Below are positions 1 through 8,431 of a stretch of DNA of 11,087 nucleotides, one piece after another; positions within the stretch are counted from its first letter, which is position 1; every line of letters begins with the position of its first letter. The notes below the pieces were generated by a model. That model was not told the origin of the DNA. It was given only the letters and a program-made list of their open reading frames with translations, and ran no database searches. Source of the DNA: Echinococcus granulosus. Its lineage: Eukaryota; Platyhelminthes; Cestoda; Cyclophyllidea; Taeniidae. A program made the translations under genes and the position numbers. Where the stretch lies: the NCBI RefSeq assembly GCF_000524195.1, contig NW_020170414.1:763149-774235 (forward strand). Reading direction: 5' to 3'.

Positions 1-9
1 GGGTGGGCT

Positions 10-101
10 GGCCCCTGTGCCATGGCAGAAGCCCCAGCCCATTCTGTCTATTGAATATATGCATTCTATTTTATCTCCAGGGAAATCTCGGAGCACTAAA
101 G
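10..101 (+). repeat. Left copy of an inverted dispersed repeat
   Basis: Positions 10–101 match the reverse complement of about 10992–11087. Both begin GGCCCCTG, share CAGAAGCCCCAG, then TGAATATATGCATTCT (52–67), then TTTTATCTCCAGGGAAATCT (69–88), with small gaps between the blocks. Overall identity by eye is roughly 80%. This copy lies in the MRPL1 intron after exon 4. The match stops near position 101. Confidence 0.8.
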
Positions 102-178
102 CAAATCGTATTTTTTTAAAAAAAGTTTATCCTAAATAAGCCTCTTCATCAAAAATTATGACAAAGATTAAGACATAC

Positions 179-457
179 CTGAAAGGAATGTTTGCAAATG
201 AAGTTGCATCCAACCTACCTGACCTAAAACCATCTGAATTTCGTTTATTTCGGGAACACCTTCCACGGGAACCGAACTGAGAAGAACACAGATTTGCTGA
301 GCTTTTAACAATTCAATCACGTCCTCGCCCATTCGACCTATAAAGTAGGCAAGAGGTGGCATGTGGTGAAAAGAATGGCCACACTGTGTTAAAAGTGTTT
401 CATTAAGCGTGTTTGCAACCGGCTTTGCAAATGCTCCCAGCAAATGTGACGGGCTCC
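179..457 (-). CDS. MRPL1: MRPL1 coding exon 4 (return into domain I)
   Basis: This exon has 279 bases. It enters in phase 1 (completing the split Gly codon) and leaves in phase 1 at TTTCAG|GTATGT (GT at 178–177). The acceptor is AATTGTCAG (AG at 459–458). It contains IGRMGEDVIELLKAQQ followed by EIQMVLGQVGWMQLHLQT, which resembles the late uL1 strand and following helix (v-x-x-G-x-l-x-M/W-x-x-x-x-L-x-x-N). A second possible donor, GTCAG|GTAGGTT, lies about 40 bases upstream inside the exon; using it would remove the GQVGW segment, so the distal donor is preferred. Conservation here is weaker than in exon 3. Confidence 0.75.
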
Positions 458-3400
458 CTGACAATTCATAAAAACCGCAACTGCTCCAAATCTTTTGTCG
501 TAAGCAGCCTAATTAAGATATAAGATTTTCTTGTTCTGGAAATAAATATATTCGAGTTTAGTTCTTGAGCAGAATTGACATTAAATCTAGACTGTAGTGG
601 CCGAGTTTCGCCTAAGAAAGCGGCACTGAGCGTGTCAACATCAACTCGTAGTTCAACAGTTCGGGCTGGGCAGTTTACTAAATTATCAGATGGTATAAAG
701 ATGCGTCTGGAGGTGGAAAAAACAGAAATAGGATATCAATGGACTTCTCACACAATTACAAACTGCAATCCTTTCTCAGTAGGAAACAATGTTGCTGTGA
801 AGTCCATTTCTACACAACCCGTTTTATATCTTGAGGCGGACAACCAAACCACCCACATTTCCACCTCACCCTCATCTCCCACCCGTCTTATTCGTGTGGA
901 ACAATCACCTGGAGAAATATGAGGGAAGCATGGAGGGCGAGATGAGGCAGTGTCTCTTTCCCTCGTTCTCTCTTCATTCTCAAATCTAACTTTTCTTGCG
1001 GCTAAGTTTTGTGCCGATGTGAAGCACGAGGTGTTGAGTTGTCTTGCAAGAATGAGAACGAGAAGGAGAACGAAACTTTCTACCGAATGGCCTTCCAGCT
1101 CTGACTGTCTCTAAAAAAATGAAGTTCTTCTCCCACACTCTCGAGCTGTATCGAGGTGCATGGTACAAATCGCAGCAGCAACTGTTCAGCCTTCAGCAAG
1201 GTAACAATTCGGTCTTCAGTCCACCACACACTCGTAAACCAAGCATAGTGATGTGGCGATGCAGTGGTGTCTACCTCAGAAGTATGGGACGAGTAGTGTA
1301 GGTAGACAATGGTACGCTCGTTCATTTATCTCATCACAAACCAGTCAGCATCAGTCAACCGGTTGGTCAGCAGACAACCTGATAATGGTTCATTTATTAA
1401 ATATAACGAATTGGAGAACTAATAGGGATTTTTCAAACTTATTGCATTGGTCACTGCATGCGAGTGGGACGCCCTTGATGGAGGTGTCAATGAATCGGAA
1501 GGTTTCCGAATGACCTTAACACATGAATGACCCTAGACGGCTGATTGACACCCAATTTATCCTAAAATGTCACAATGTGAATTCTTTTGTTTGAATGATT
1601 AACGAAGCTCGATCATTCACGAACGCAAGAATTTGTGCTATCGTGCACTGCGTGATGAGAATGAAGTGAAGTTGACTGTCCTAGGCTGGTTAAGCTGAAC
1701 AGACAAATCCTTACTCACCAAGGCCTTCCAGGTGGTAGTTAAACACCGAGATACGCACGTTAGGACTATATGGGCAATGGACGAGCTTGCAATTTCTTGA
1801 AATTTGTTCCTTCAACCCCAAAAACCTCCGATTGACCCAGACGCCCCTCGCATTATGCTCACTTTGGACACAGGCAAACTAATTCTCAGAAAAAATGATA
1901 CGAAGCTCATCCATACGCGCATAATAATGCTAGGTTTAGCTCTAAAACGTCTTCAGAGCTAAAAACTTCACTTAGATTTGCAACAAAAGAAAGGGGAAGA
2001 AGTCGCAGCTCACCGTTTTTGACAGTGGGCATACGGTTGTGCAGAATCTTTCGAACCTTGTGAAGGGCTTCAGCGAAGTCGGGGTGAGCAACGACGTCAT
2101 CATACTCATCCCAGTGGAATGCGCCCACCTCCAGGCGTCCGACAATGTCCGCACCTCCCGCAGCCACTGCACCCCATTGTTTGACACACTCATCTGCCAC
2201 CGCGGCGTCCTGCAAAGAGCATTCACCTATTAGATTGAGACGATTTCAATTGTATCATCCAATTAATTGTGCTCGTACCAGTGGGAGTAAACACCTTTCT
2301 GGAGTGAGGAGGACTGCAAGTCTTGCGTTTGAATTAGGCCAAAGTGAAAGACAGTGCTCAAAATTAGGCCAGATTTTATCAGCAGAAGGTGAATCACAAA
2401 CACAAATCCATCTTTATCTGGATGAGTTCAGCAAGGAAAATTCTTGCTCTCCCTTGCTGTCACCCTGAGTAGATTAAGAGGCCCGAAAATGACCATACTG
2501 GTGTGAAGATTTGACTATTTAAAATGAACAATGGATGCAGAAAAAACAGAATTACCGTCTAAAAGGCCATGGTTCAAGAAGCATGTGACAGATGATTGCC
2601 TATGCAATTGAAAGCGATCCAAGGATTCATAATCAAGAGCTTAGTGGCAAGCATTAGCGTGGAATAGGATTGTCTACCACTTCCCCTAACTCATTCAGTC
2701 GGAACAAAAACCTGGCACACATAATGTAGTGCCTCGTTGATTGCCTCCACAAATACAGTAGTAAGCAAAAATGTTTAGGCAGTTTCATTTCGGTGAATTG
2801 TAGGAACCTACAAACCGAACGAAATGTACGTAAGCCTGCTAGCAAGGTAAACATCATTGTACACTGCCCGTTTCCTCACGCTTTAAATTCTCAAATCGGA
2901 CGACTTCGAAGTAGTCTAAGTCCACCTTCTTCACAAAATCAGTTTAACTTAGTTTCAAAGCTGTGTTGTTTACCCCAAGAGATAAAACGCGTCGTATGGA
3001 AGTGAATTCCTAGCAACCTTGTTTCGTGCTGAAAAAGTTTGAACTATGAAGCGTACTGGAGATTATTTCAACCAAAGTAGTCACTTCAATTTTTCGGAAA
3101 GAAAGTAGTTTACTTAGTTTACAAAAGAAGATTCAGTTGTAGCTTTAAATAAACCTTCCCTAACTTGTAATCCCAAAATTTTTACGACACAAAAAAACTC
3201 AAGAGGAACAATCAAGAGCACCAGTAATAAAAGCAGATCAAATATGGTAGCGCAGGAGGCAATGGGAGCAAGAAGTTCGTTAGTTCTTACATTGGTGAGA
3301 ACAATGATGCGTCGTTTTGGGAGAAAGTTCAGTTGATGTGGCAGTATGGTGGAGGTCTCCAATTTCGAGACAAACTTATTCGCCTTCTTTGTCCGCTGAT

Positions 3401-4034
3401 TCAGTGTCGCCTAAGTTGTTAAATAAAGTACTATTAGTCTCACACGCGATTATGCCAATCTTCTTAACAAGAAGACAAAGGTCACCAATGACAATCGTCT
3501 CTAACATTTCTATCACCTTTATACGATGAATTGGCTTAAAAAACTGGGTTTCGTTCAATTGGCAGTTATACTTTCAATGCATACATCAGCTTTAAGCGGT
3601 GATAACAAATAGGGAAATTGAACGCACCTCTAGAAACAAAAAGAAAGGATATCACTGCTCACCTTAGCGTAGAGCGGATTTTCCAGACAATTGAACATTT
3701 CGGGGACTGCAGCCTCTCGTAGCATCGCTACTGCATCACGCAGAGGCCACCGCCTCCGCTCAAACCGCTCAGCGAAGAAGACGTTGAGGGTGGGTAAAGG
3801 GTGAAGGTCCCTCACTCTCGCCTCCGCCGCCGCTTCCGCCTCCCATCTGGCCCGCGAAGACGCAGCGCGCATGTTCGCCACAGACTCGCGTCGTGAAGTT
3901 GCCTTGGATCCGGTACTGCCAACACCGGATTTCACCCGGTAACGCTGACTGTTACCTTTTGGAAGGACGGTGCTGGTATGGAGAGATCGAAAGGCGAGGA
4001 GGTAACGAAAGCGGCAGCCGAGATTGAGAGACAT
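179..4034 (-). CDS. MRPL1: Mitochondrial large ribosomal subunit protein uL1m, four exons, 3' end outside window
   Basis: Joined exons 4034–3663, 3410–3291, 2209–2014 and 457–179 give 322 residues plus one base of the next codon. uL1 binds large-subunit rRNA at the L1 stalk beside the E site and helps release deacylated tRNA; this version would act in the mitochondrial matrix. Visible signs, in order: an Arg-rich presequence (residues 1–27, with RSLHTS); a domain I stretch WPLRDAVAMLREA (about 101–113); ILPHQLNFLPKRRIIVLT (146–163), matching the LPHGTGK-type uL1 motif; GAVAAGGADIVG (177–188), matching GADxVG; DDVVAHPDF (201–209), matching the IATPDMM strand; KVRKILHNRMP (215–225); and GQVGW in exon 4, matching the returning G-x-L/V strand. 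The bacterial GPRGLMPNPK loop is degenerate, as in other mitochondrial uL1 proteins. All junction phases agree. The C-terminal ~30–50 residues should lie in an exon left of position 1. Recognition is by eye, not by search. Confidence 0.87.
738..808. repeat. Inverted repeat, 10-bp perfect arms
   Basis: AATGGACTTC at 738–747 is the exact reverse complement of GAAGTCCATT at 799–808. Allowing one bulged base, the pairing extends a few bases inward (TCACA against TGTG). The 51-base centre is not repeated. It lies in MRPL1 intron 3. Confidence 0.5.
1268..1308. repeat. Inverted repeat, 9-bp perfect arms
   Basis: TGTCTACCT at 1268–1276 pairs exactly with AGGTAGACA at 1300–1308, leaving a 23-base loop. 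It lies in MRPL1 intron 3. It may be chance or a fragment of a repeat. Confidence 0.4.
2014..2209 (-). CDS. MRPL1: MRPL1 coding exon 3 (domain II core)
   Basis: This exon encodes residues 165–229 plus the first base of a Gly codon (196 bases). The acceptor is CTTTGCAG at its 5' side (AG at 2211–2210) and the donor is AACG|GTGAGC (GT at 2013–2012). The peptide has the strongest uL1 signature in the window: WGAVAAGGADIVGRLEVG, then WDEYDDVVAHPDFAEALHKVRKILHNRMP. This equals the family pattern GADxVGxxxLxxxIxxGxxxFDxxIAtPdmMxxVxkLxxxL. The helix and strand order and the spacing agree with bacterial and mitochondrial uL1. Confidence 0.9.
2210..3290 (-). other. MRPL1 intron 2 (1081 bp)
   Basis: This GT–AG intron separates exons 2 and 3. 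Open frames inside it (2654–2857 minus, 2793–3005 plus) show no motif and overlap each other, so they are not called. An imperfect palindrome lies at 2786–2826. Nothing else is recognised. Confidence 0.7.
2786..2826. repeat. Imperfect palindrome in MRPL1 intron 2
   Basis: The outer arms CATTTCG (2786–2792) and CGAAATG (2820–2826) are exact reverse complements. The inner arms TTGTAGG (2798–2804) and CCTACAA (2807–2813) are also exact, with a two-base centre. The intervening bases pair only partly. The whole could fold into one 41-base hairpin with an internal loop. Confidence 0.55.
3291..3410 (-). CDS. MRPL1: MRPL1 coding exon 2 (LPH motif)
   Basis: This exon encodes residues 125–164 in exactly 40 codons, phase 0 at both ends. 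The acceptor is the TAG at 3413–3411 and the donor is AAT|GTAAGA (GT at 3290–3289). The frame is closed by that same TAG just upstream, so the exon cannot extend further. The peptide carries TKKANKF, then STILPHQLNF and KRRIIVLTN. These correspond to the basic strand, the LPH-type turn and the 'VAVFT' strand of uL1. Without this exon the protein would lack the centre of domain I, which is how it was found. Confidence 0.84.
3411..3662 (-). other. MRPL1 intron 1 (252 bp)
   Basis: This short GT–AG intron lies between exons 1 and 2, phase 0. It starts GTGAGCAG and ends TTTAACAACTTAG. It separates two halves of one domain I strand, which is why the exon pair must be joined to see the uL1 pattern. 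Confidence 0.8.
3663..4034 (-). CDS. MRPL1: MRPL1 coding exon 1 (targeting sequence and start of domain I)
   Basis: This exon encodes residues 1–124 and ends in phase 0 at AAG|GTGAGC (intron GT at 3662–3661). The start at 4034 is preferred because the protein then begins MSLNLGCRFRYLLAFRSLHTS, a good mitochondrial presequence with a plausible processing site. An in-frame ATG lies further upstream at 4073, and the frame stays open to about 4103, so a start 13 codons longer is possible. Residues 28–100 are rich in Ala, Arg and Glu, and the exon is clearly more G+C-rich than the surrounding introns. It ends FNCLENPLYAK, which runs into the domain I strand continued by the next exon. Confidence 0.82.
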
Positions 4035-4050
4035 GACACTGGAAATTATA
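4035..4050 (-). promoter_or_regulatory. Splice acceptor just upstream of the MRPL1 start
   Basis: On the minus strand TATAATTTCCAG| ends at 4039, leaving only four bases (TGTC) before the ATG at 4034. This could be the acceptor of an intron in the 5' leader or a spliced-leader trans-splicing site, as used by flatworms and nematodes. It supports 4034 over the upstream ATG at 4073. It is inferred from sequence alone. Confidence 0.4.
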
Positions 4051-4103
4051 GCGATACGTGACAGTAATGTCATCAACAAGAAAAGAGGTGCAACTTGCTC
4101 TAA

Positions 4104-7100
4104 TCAGAGAAAAGTTGCATTGCTTATATTTTCGAACGTGTCATATTATAACAGCGCATCTGAGTTGTATCAGTCATTCCTCGCCAGAGACTCCATCTGT
4201 GAGCGTGCTTAGTTGGAGGAAACATTCGAGGATAAGACTCATGCCTTTGAAGACCCACAATAGTGACTCCTTGTAAACAGCTAATGAATGTGGCAATGTA
4301 CGAAAGGGGAAACAGATATTCGAACTATGAAATTGATGAGCAATAATAGCTCAAGATTTCGAATGAGAATAACTGCCTCATACAAATCTCGTAGCGACCA
4401 ATAGGACATCAAGGCCTGATTTAAATAGCAAAGAATTCAACAAATTTGAAGGCGATTTAACCCAGGCCAAGCAAGCTATCCCCAGAGGAGGGCCGAGCTA
4501 ATGACGGCTCCTCATGGAGAAGTGGCGAAACTGTAAACCTAATTCATATTCGTGATATTAATAGACGCGACAGCCACTGATACGACCAACATAATAACAA
4601 AGAAAAATGCCAAAAACAACACACAATGTATGGCAGAGGCTAGATTTTAAATCCTTCAATTGCATAAAAAATGGCTGTTTGTGAAAATCCTGTCCAAATT
4701 TCGATGTTTTCAACTCTTCTGCACCATCAATAGAAAACTAACTACAGGCTGTTTACCGACAGTAATAGAAAATTAAAACTGCACGATAATAATAGACGGG
4801 AATATGGTCAAGTTAAAGAAAAACCTGTTTAACGACAAGTTATCACATGAACAGTGATGATATCTTTATACTTAATACAAAAAGGAAATAAAAACCCGTC
4901 TTTAACTCAAACTGAGAGACAAAAATATACAATGGTCAAGAAAATTTTGAAGGAAAAAGGCAATTCTATCATGGTGATACTGCTAGATTGATTTGTCAAC
5001 GATTGAAAAGGACATGCGGAGAGAATAGTCATACAACTCGGTAGATACTAGTTGATCCTTGATAGACTACTTTGTCAACTGACGGCATTATATTACGGCT
5101 TTCATTCAGACGCGATATTAACTGCACAGCTGTCCAAAAAAGAAAAAGGGATGCTACACACTAAATGTAGCTTATTTAGAAGGCATAAAAGCTCACTTAT
5201 TTTTAAGAAAAAACTAACTAAGGTACACTTAAGAGCCACTATCTGTGCAGAAGTTTCGCACTTAAGCGAACAACGGAGGAAATAGTGAACATTACCTGTA
5301 AAATATGAGTTGGACCTCAACCTTGATGTATGATTCCCAGCAACAGTAGAGTATTGATTCAACCGTTAAATTTGCCGTACCTCAAAAGAGAGGAGTAAAC
5401 CATATTAAGACACAGGAAGTCGAAATTAAACTGACAATAGGATGTGAACTTACCCCAAGAAGCCTGCGACCTTTTATACGAGGCTCCAATGTACCAGTAA
5501 ATTTTAAGAAAACTTTTAGACTGGAGACAGCAATAAAAGGCTGATCTTTAAGAGTCATAATAAATGCATTGTTTATAGCACAGCTTTGAACAAGTTTGGT
5601 AGGTCGCAGCTACATACAAAATGTTATTCTTTCTTAAATTTTATTATGTCCATCAATATGGATGCTTCTTGTTCGCTTGGGAGGAGAGAATATACATCTT
5701 CTTTAGTAAAACGCTTCTAAATGTCTTTTGCTGGCCAATCTTTAAATCTGAGTTTCCTATCGCATATGTGCGCAACTTGTTGTATTTTAATCACTGTTAA
5801 ATATCCACACTTCTGCATTGTGTTGTAGATCTTATCAAGGGAACACACCTCGGGATTTCAATTTTCTACCCATATGTACAAAATAAAGACGAAGTATTAT
5901 TGTATGAGCTATGCCATATCAATGCTAATATTAAATAAACACGGGTTTTGGGACAAATGCCCTGATAACAACATTCCTTTGCATTGATTTACAGTGGTCT
6001 AGACATGGCTACCGAATAAGAAGACAGAATTTATTGCCAACTTTGTCTGAGTTCCATAATTAGGGTATTTCATATCCTCCCTTGTATCTATAAAGTTGAA
6101 TTTATTTGTAACCTTTTTAGCTTAGCCATGAGTCACCAACCAGGGAATAGTAGATTGTCAGGTCCCATTTGTGAGAGCATGTCGAAACAGATGAAGTAAG
6201 AATTTAACCATTGAATATGAGGATACTTATGTTCTTTTTGAGAAAGTATTCTTTAATAAAATGACTCGCTAACGCGTTGAAAGCGAAGCAATGTAATTAG
6301 TCGCACCTACCTCTCGCCGTGAGACATCAAGTCTACTGTAATCTTAAACATCATAAACCTGAGAGGTGTTCTTGAAATCGCTTTCTTTTTTAATTCAGAT
6401 GGTGCATTGTACTCGTAGCATAAATCATGTTCACCGATTTTCTTTAATTTTTTCCTTATTTTTATTCCATTATCATAAGCTCCACCTGCTAACCAACCTA
6501 CGCCTCTGTGATATAATTGGTATTTTAAGAAATAAGACCAAGATATTCTTTCAGGTTCTCAAATTACCACGCAGATGGCTGTCAGACCTTCAGATTATGG
6601 CAAAAATCGCTATCTGACATCGGTATTTGGAGGGCTTTTCTCTGTAAATGATCATAACTGATTCCAATTCGGCCTTAGATATGAGAAGACTCGAGATTGA
6701 GATGTTTGCTTAGAGAATTTACAATTTTCCCCCTCACACCATAGTTTCAAACACAAAGTGGACTGCTCACAACATCAACAATGTTTAACAGGCATAAATA
6801 TGGCTTTCAAATACTTGACTCTACTATACGATTCAGAGGTACAAGCTACAAGAGAGGTGAACTATGAAGGCCAAAAAGGCTTTTAAATGTTAACACACTT
6901 ACATCTGAGTCTCTGCATGAGTTGTCGGTAAGATCCCTGATTAAGCGATTGGGATTGACCAAACCAATTGGAAAATGGTGAACTAGCTACTGTTTACTTA
7001 CCACATTTCCCATATTTTATTTTATTAGCTGTCTCCCTAGATAAGTAAGTGTTCCTACTCCAGTGGAACATGTTTGCTCCTCAACTGGCAGCGAAAAGTT

Positions 7101-7280
7101 TCTCAATGTGATTTCTTCCATCAGCAAGAAGAATCTCATATTGGAAGTTAGATCGACACTTTTGAACTTAAAAAAGAAGAATAGAAAGTTCGGGGAAGCT
7201 AGACTACTTTTGTTTTTCTAAACAGCCCCATATGTATCCTAAACTGGAGAGCTTTGACAAGAAAAGATTTATCTGCGCCG
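4104..7280. other. Intergenic region, no gene supported
   Basis: About 3.2 kb of A+T-rich sequence lies between the 5' end of MRPL1 and the downstream flank of the next minus-strand gene. Open frames at 5052–5285 (plus), 5102–5362 (minus) and 6366–6617 (plus) are short, biased by base composition and without motifs. No tRNA, rRNA or tandem array was seen. The MRPL1 promoter should be in its left part, but I cannot point to a TATA box or other element. Confidence 0.6.
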
Positions 7281-7729
7281 TTAGAACAGTCTGGGACACC
7301 CTATTGTGCTCTGTTCATTGTTACCACCAGATGATTGTTTTCTTGTTTTCTTTCTTGGTATTTTAAAGTTGCAAACAGGGAAATGACTGCTACTTCGTGA
7401 ATAGCCATCCATCACGATCAGGATGGCAAATGACAAACCCGATGCCTTCCCTGAAGTATTTGTCCATCGAAACTTCTCACCGATGAGCGTATCATCCGCC
7501 AGTTGTGGTTCTACACCTTCGTCCACCATCAGCGTTATTCATCATCATCTCCGCCACTTCCTGCCTCGCGTAGTATCACTACAGTATTATCTCCCTTGCA
7601 TGTGTACCCAGTCCAAGACCAGGATTTGGCACGATCTCTTAAACCAAATGAATTAACACAGGGACGTAAAATGGATATTTGACAAGCAGGAGTAATTTTA
7701 TTTAGCAGTTGACACTTGGTGCGAAACAA
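7281..7729 (-). pseudogene. Possible broken coding sequence or dispersed repeat
   Basis: Two minus-strand open frames abut in different frames: 7729–7535, ending GGDDDE and a stop, and 7529–7281, beginning VDEGVEPQLADDTLIGEKFRW. A plus-strand frame (7423–7656) overlaps both. The abrupt frame change in the middle of acidic sequence looks like an old frameshift in something once translated, or like a repeat that happens to be open on both strands. No transposase, reverse transcriptase or other domain is recognised. The right part also overlaps the 3' flank of the secreted-protein gene. Confidence 0.25.
7697..7702 (-). terminator. Poly(A) signal AATAAA for the secreted-protein gene
   Basis: AATAAA on the minus strand lies about 180 bases after the stop codon at 7882–7880, a normal distance for a 3' untranslated region. 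It is the first such hexamer I noticed downstream of the stop. Confidence 0.5.
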
Positions 7730-7879
7730 GTTTTTTTTAAATTCATAATGGAAATTATTGCCTTAAATGCCCCATATGCTTTTAGGAGTCACTTGAACAG
7801 TTAAATTCATTTTCAACGCTTACTGCTTGTTAATGTGTTCAGATGGATTTAAGGAAGAGAGGCAAAAAAAGTCGTATTT

Positions 7880-8431
7880 TTATAGACTACCCTTAAAGAG
7901 TAGATTAAGTTTGAGGCGCTCATAAATTAACTGGTCGTAAGCCATCAGTTGTGAATGAGGTGGAGTGAATAATTCCGCTTCTTGTTCACTTTGTCCTATC
8001 TTAGTAAGTAGTGTACGTAAAATTACACAACGAACCGGTAATTTTGTATGGCTCTTTGCATGGAAAGCACGATAATAATCCTTGCCACCTGGACGCATGC
8101 TTGCCAGTAAGGGGGCTTGATTTAGATACAAAAGTAGAGCCTTCCCCATGGCTCTTTCCATTTCACTTTCATTTCCAAACCCTTTGATCCATTTCTTGTG
8201 TGGATGTCCATAGCCAAGGGGACGCGAGTGAAGGTGAGGCAGCGCCCACTTCCTACTCACCAAATCCTCTTGCTTTGTCTTGAAAGAACACGAATGGGAC
8301 CCGCTTGTGACCAGTTTTGCTTGTCCTTGTATGGAGTAATGTCCAGCCGTAACTGATTGAGCAGGCGGTATTGTGGAGACGGTGTAATCTTCACCTTTGG
8401 TGTGGATGGTGGACCACACTTTCTCGTAACA
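7880..8431 (-). CDS. Secreted-protein gene, exon 2 (terminal)
   Basis: This exon follows the acceptor TTTGTATTGCAG (AG at 8433–8432) and runs 183 codons to a TAA, phase 0. It is the longest open frame in the window and far longer than expected by chance at this base composition. It includes WALPHLHSRPLGYGHPHKKWIKGF (residues 136–159), a basic aromatic stretch, and a charged C-terminal region ending KGSL. Confidence 0.65.
   Translation of the reverse strand, partial: CYEKVWSTIHTKGEDYTVSTIPPAQSVTAGHYSIQGQAKLVTSGSHSCSFKTKQEDLVSRKWALPHLHSRPLGYGHPHKKWIKGFGNESEMERAMGKALLLYLNQAPLLASMRPGGKDYYRAFHAKSHTKLPVRCVILRTLLTKIGQSEQEAELFTPPHSQLMAYDQLIYERLKLNLLFKGSL

Larger units (their letters stand above)
458..2013 (-). 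other. MRPL1 intron 3 (1556 bp)
   Basis: This GT–AG intron lies between exons 3 and 4. It contains an open stretch on the plus strand at 575–922 (115 codons with no ATG at the start, Ser/Thr-rich, no motif) and short frames at 986–1513 on both strands. The part from about 575 to 1510 is less A+T-rich than the flanks and may be an old dispersed repeat. No known domain or reverse-transcriptase/transposase signature is visible. It also contains two inverted repeats (738–808 and 1268–1308). Confidence 0.65.

Noticed and set aside
575..922. Plus-strand frame of 115 codons as a gene
   Set aside because: It opens at TTG rather than ATG, has no motif, and lies within an intron of a well-supported gene on the other strand. 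Low-complexity Ser/Thr composition explains the lack of stops.
1271..1308. TGAGGTAG (let-7 seed) on the minus strand at 1278–1271, within a 9-bp inverted repeat
   Set aside because: Only the first eight bases agree with let-7; the rest diverges. The stem is too short for a microRNA precursor, and the candidate would lie on the wrong arm.
5052..5362. Overlapping frames on both strands in the intergenic region
   Set aside because: Lys/Leu-rich translations typical of A+T-rich non-coding DNA, with no motifs and no convincing splice context.
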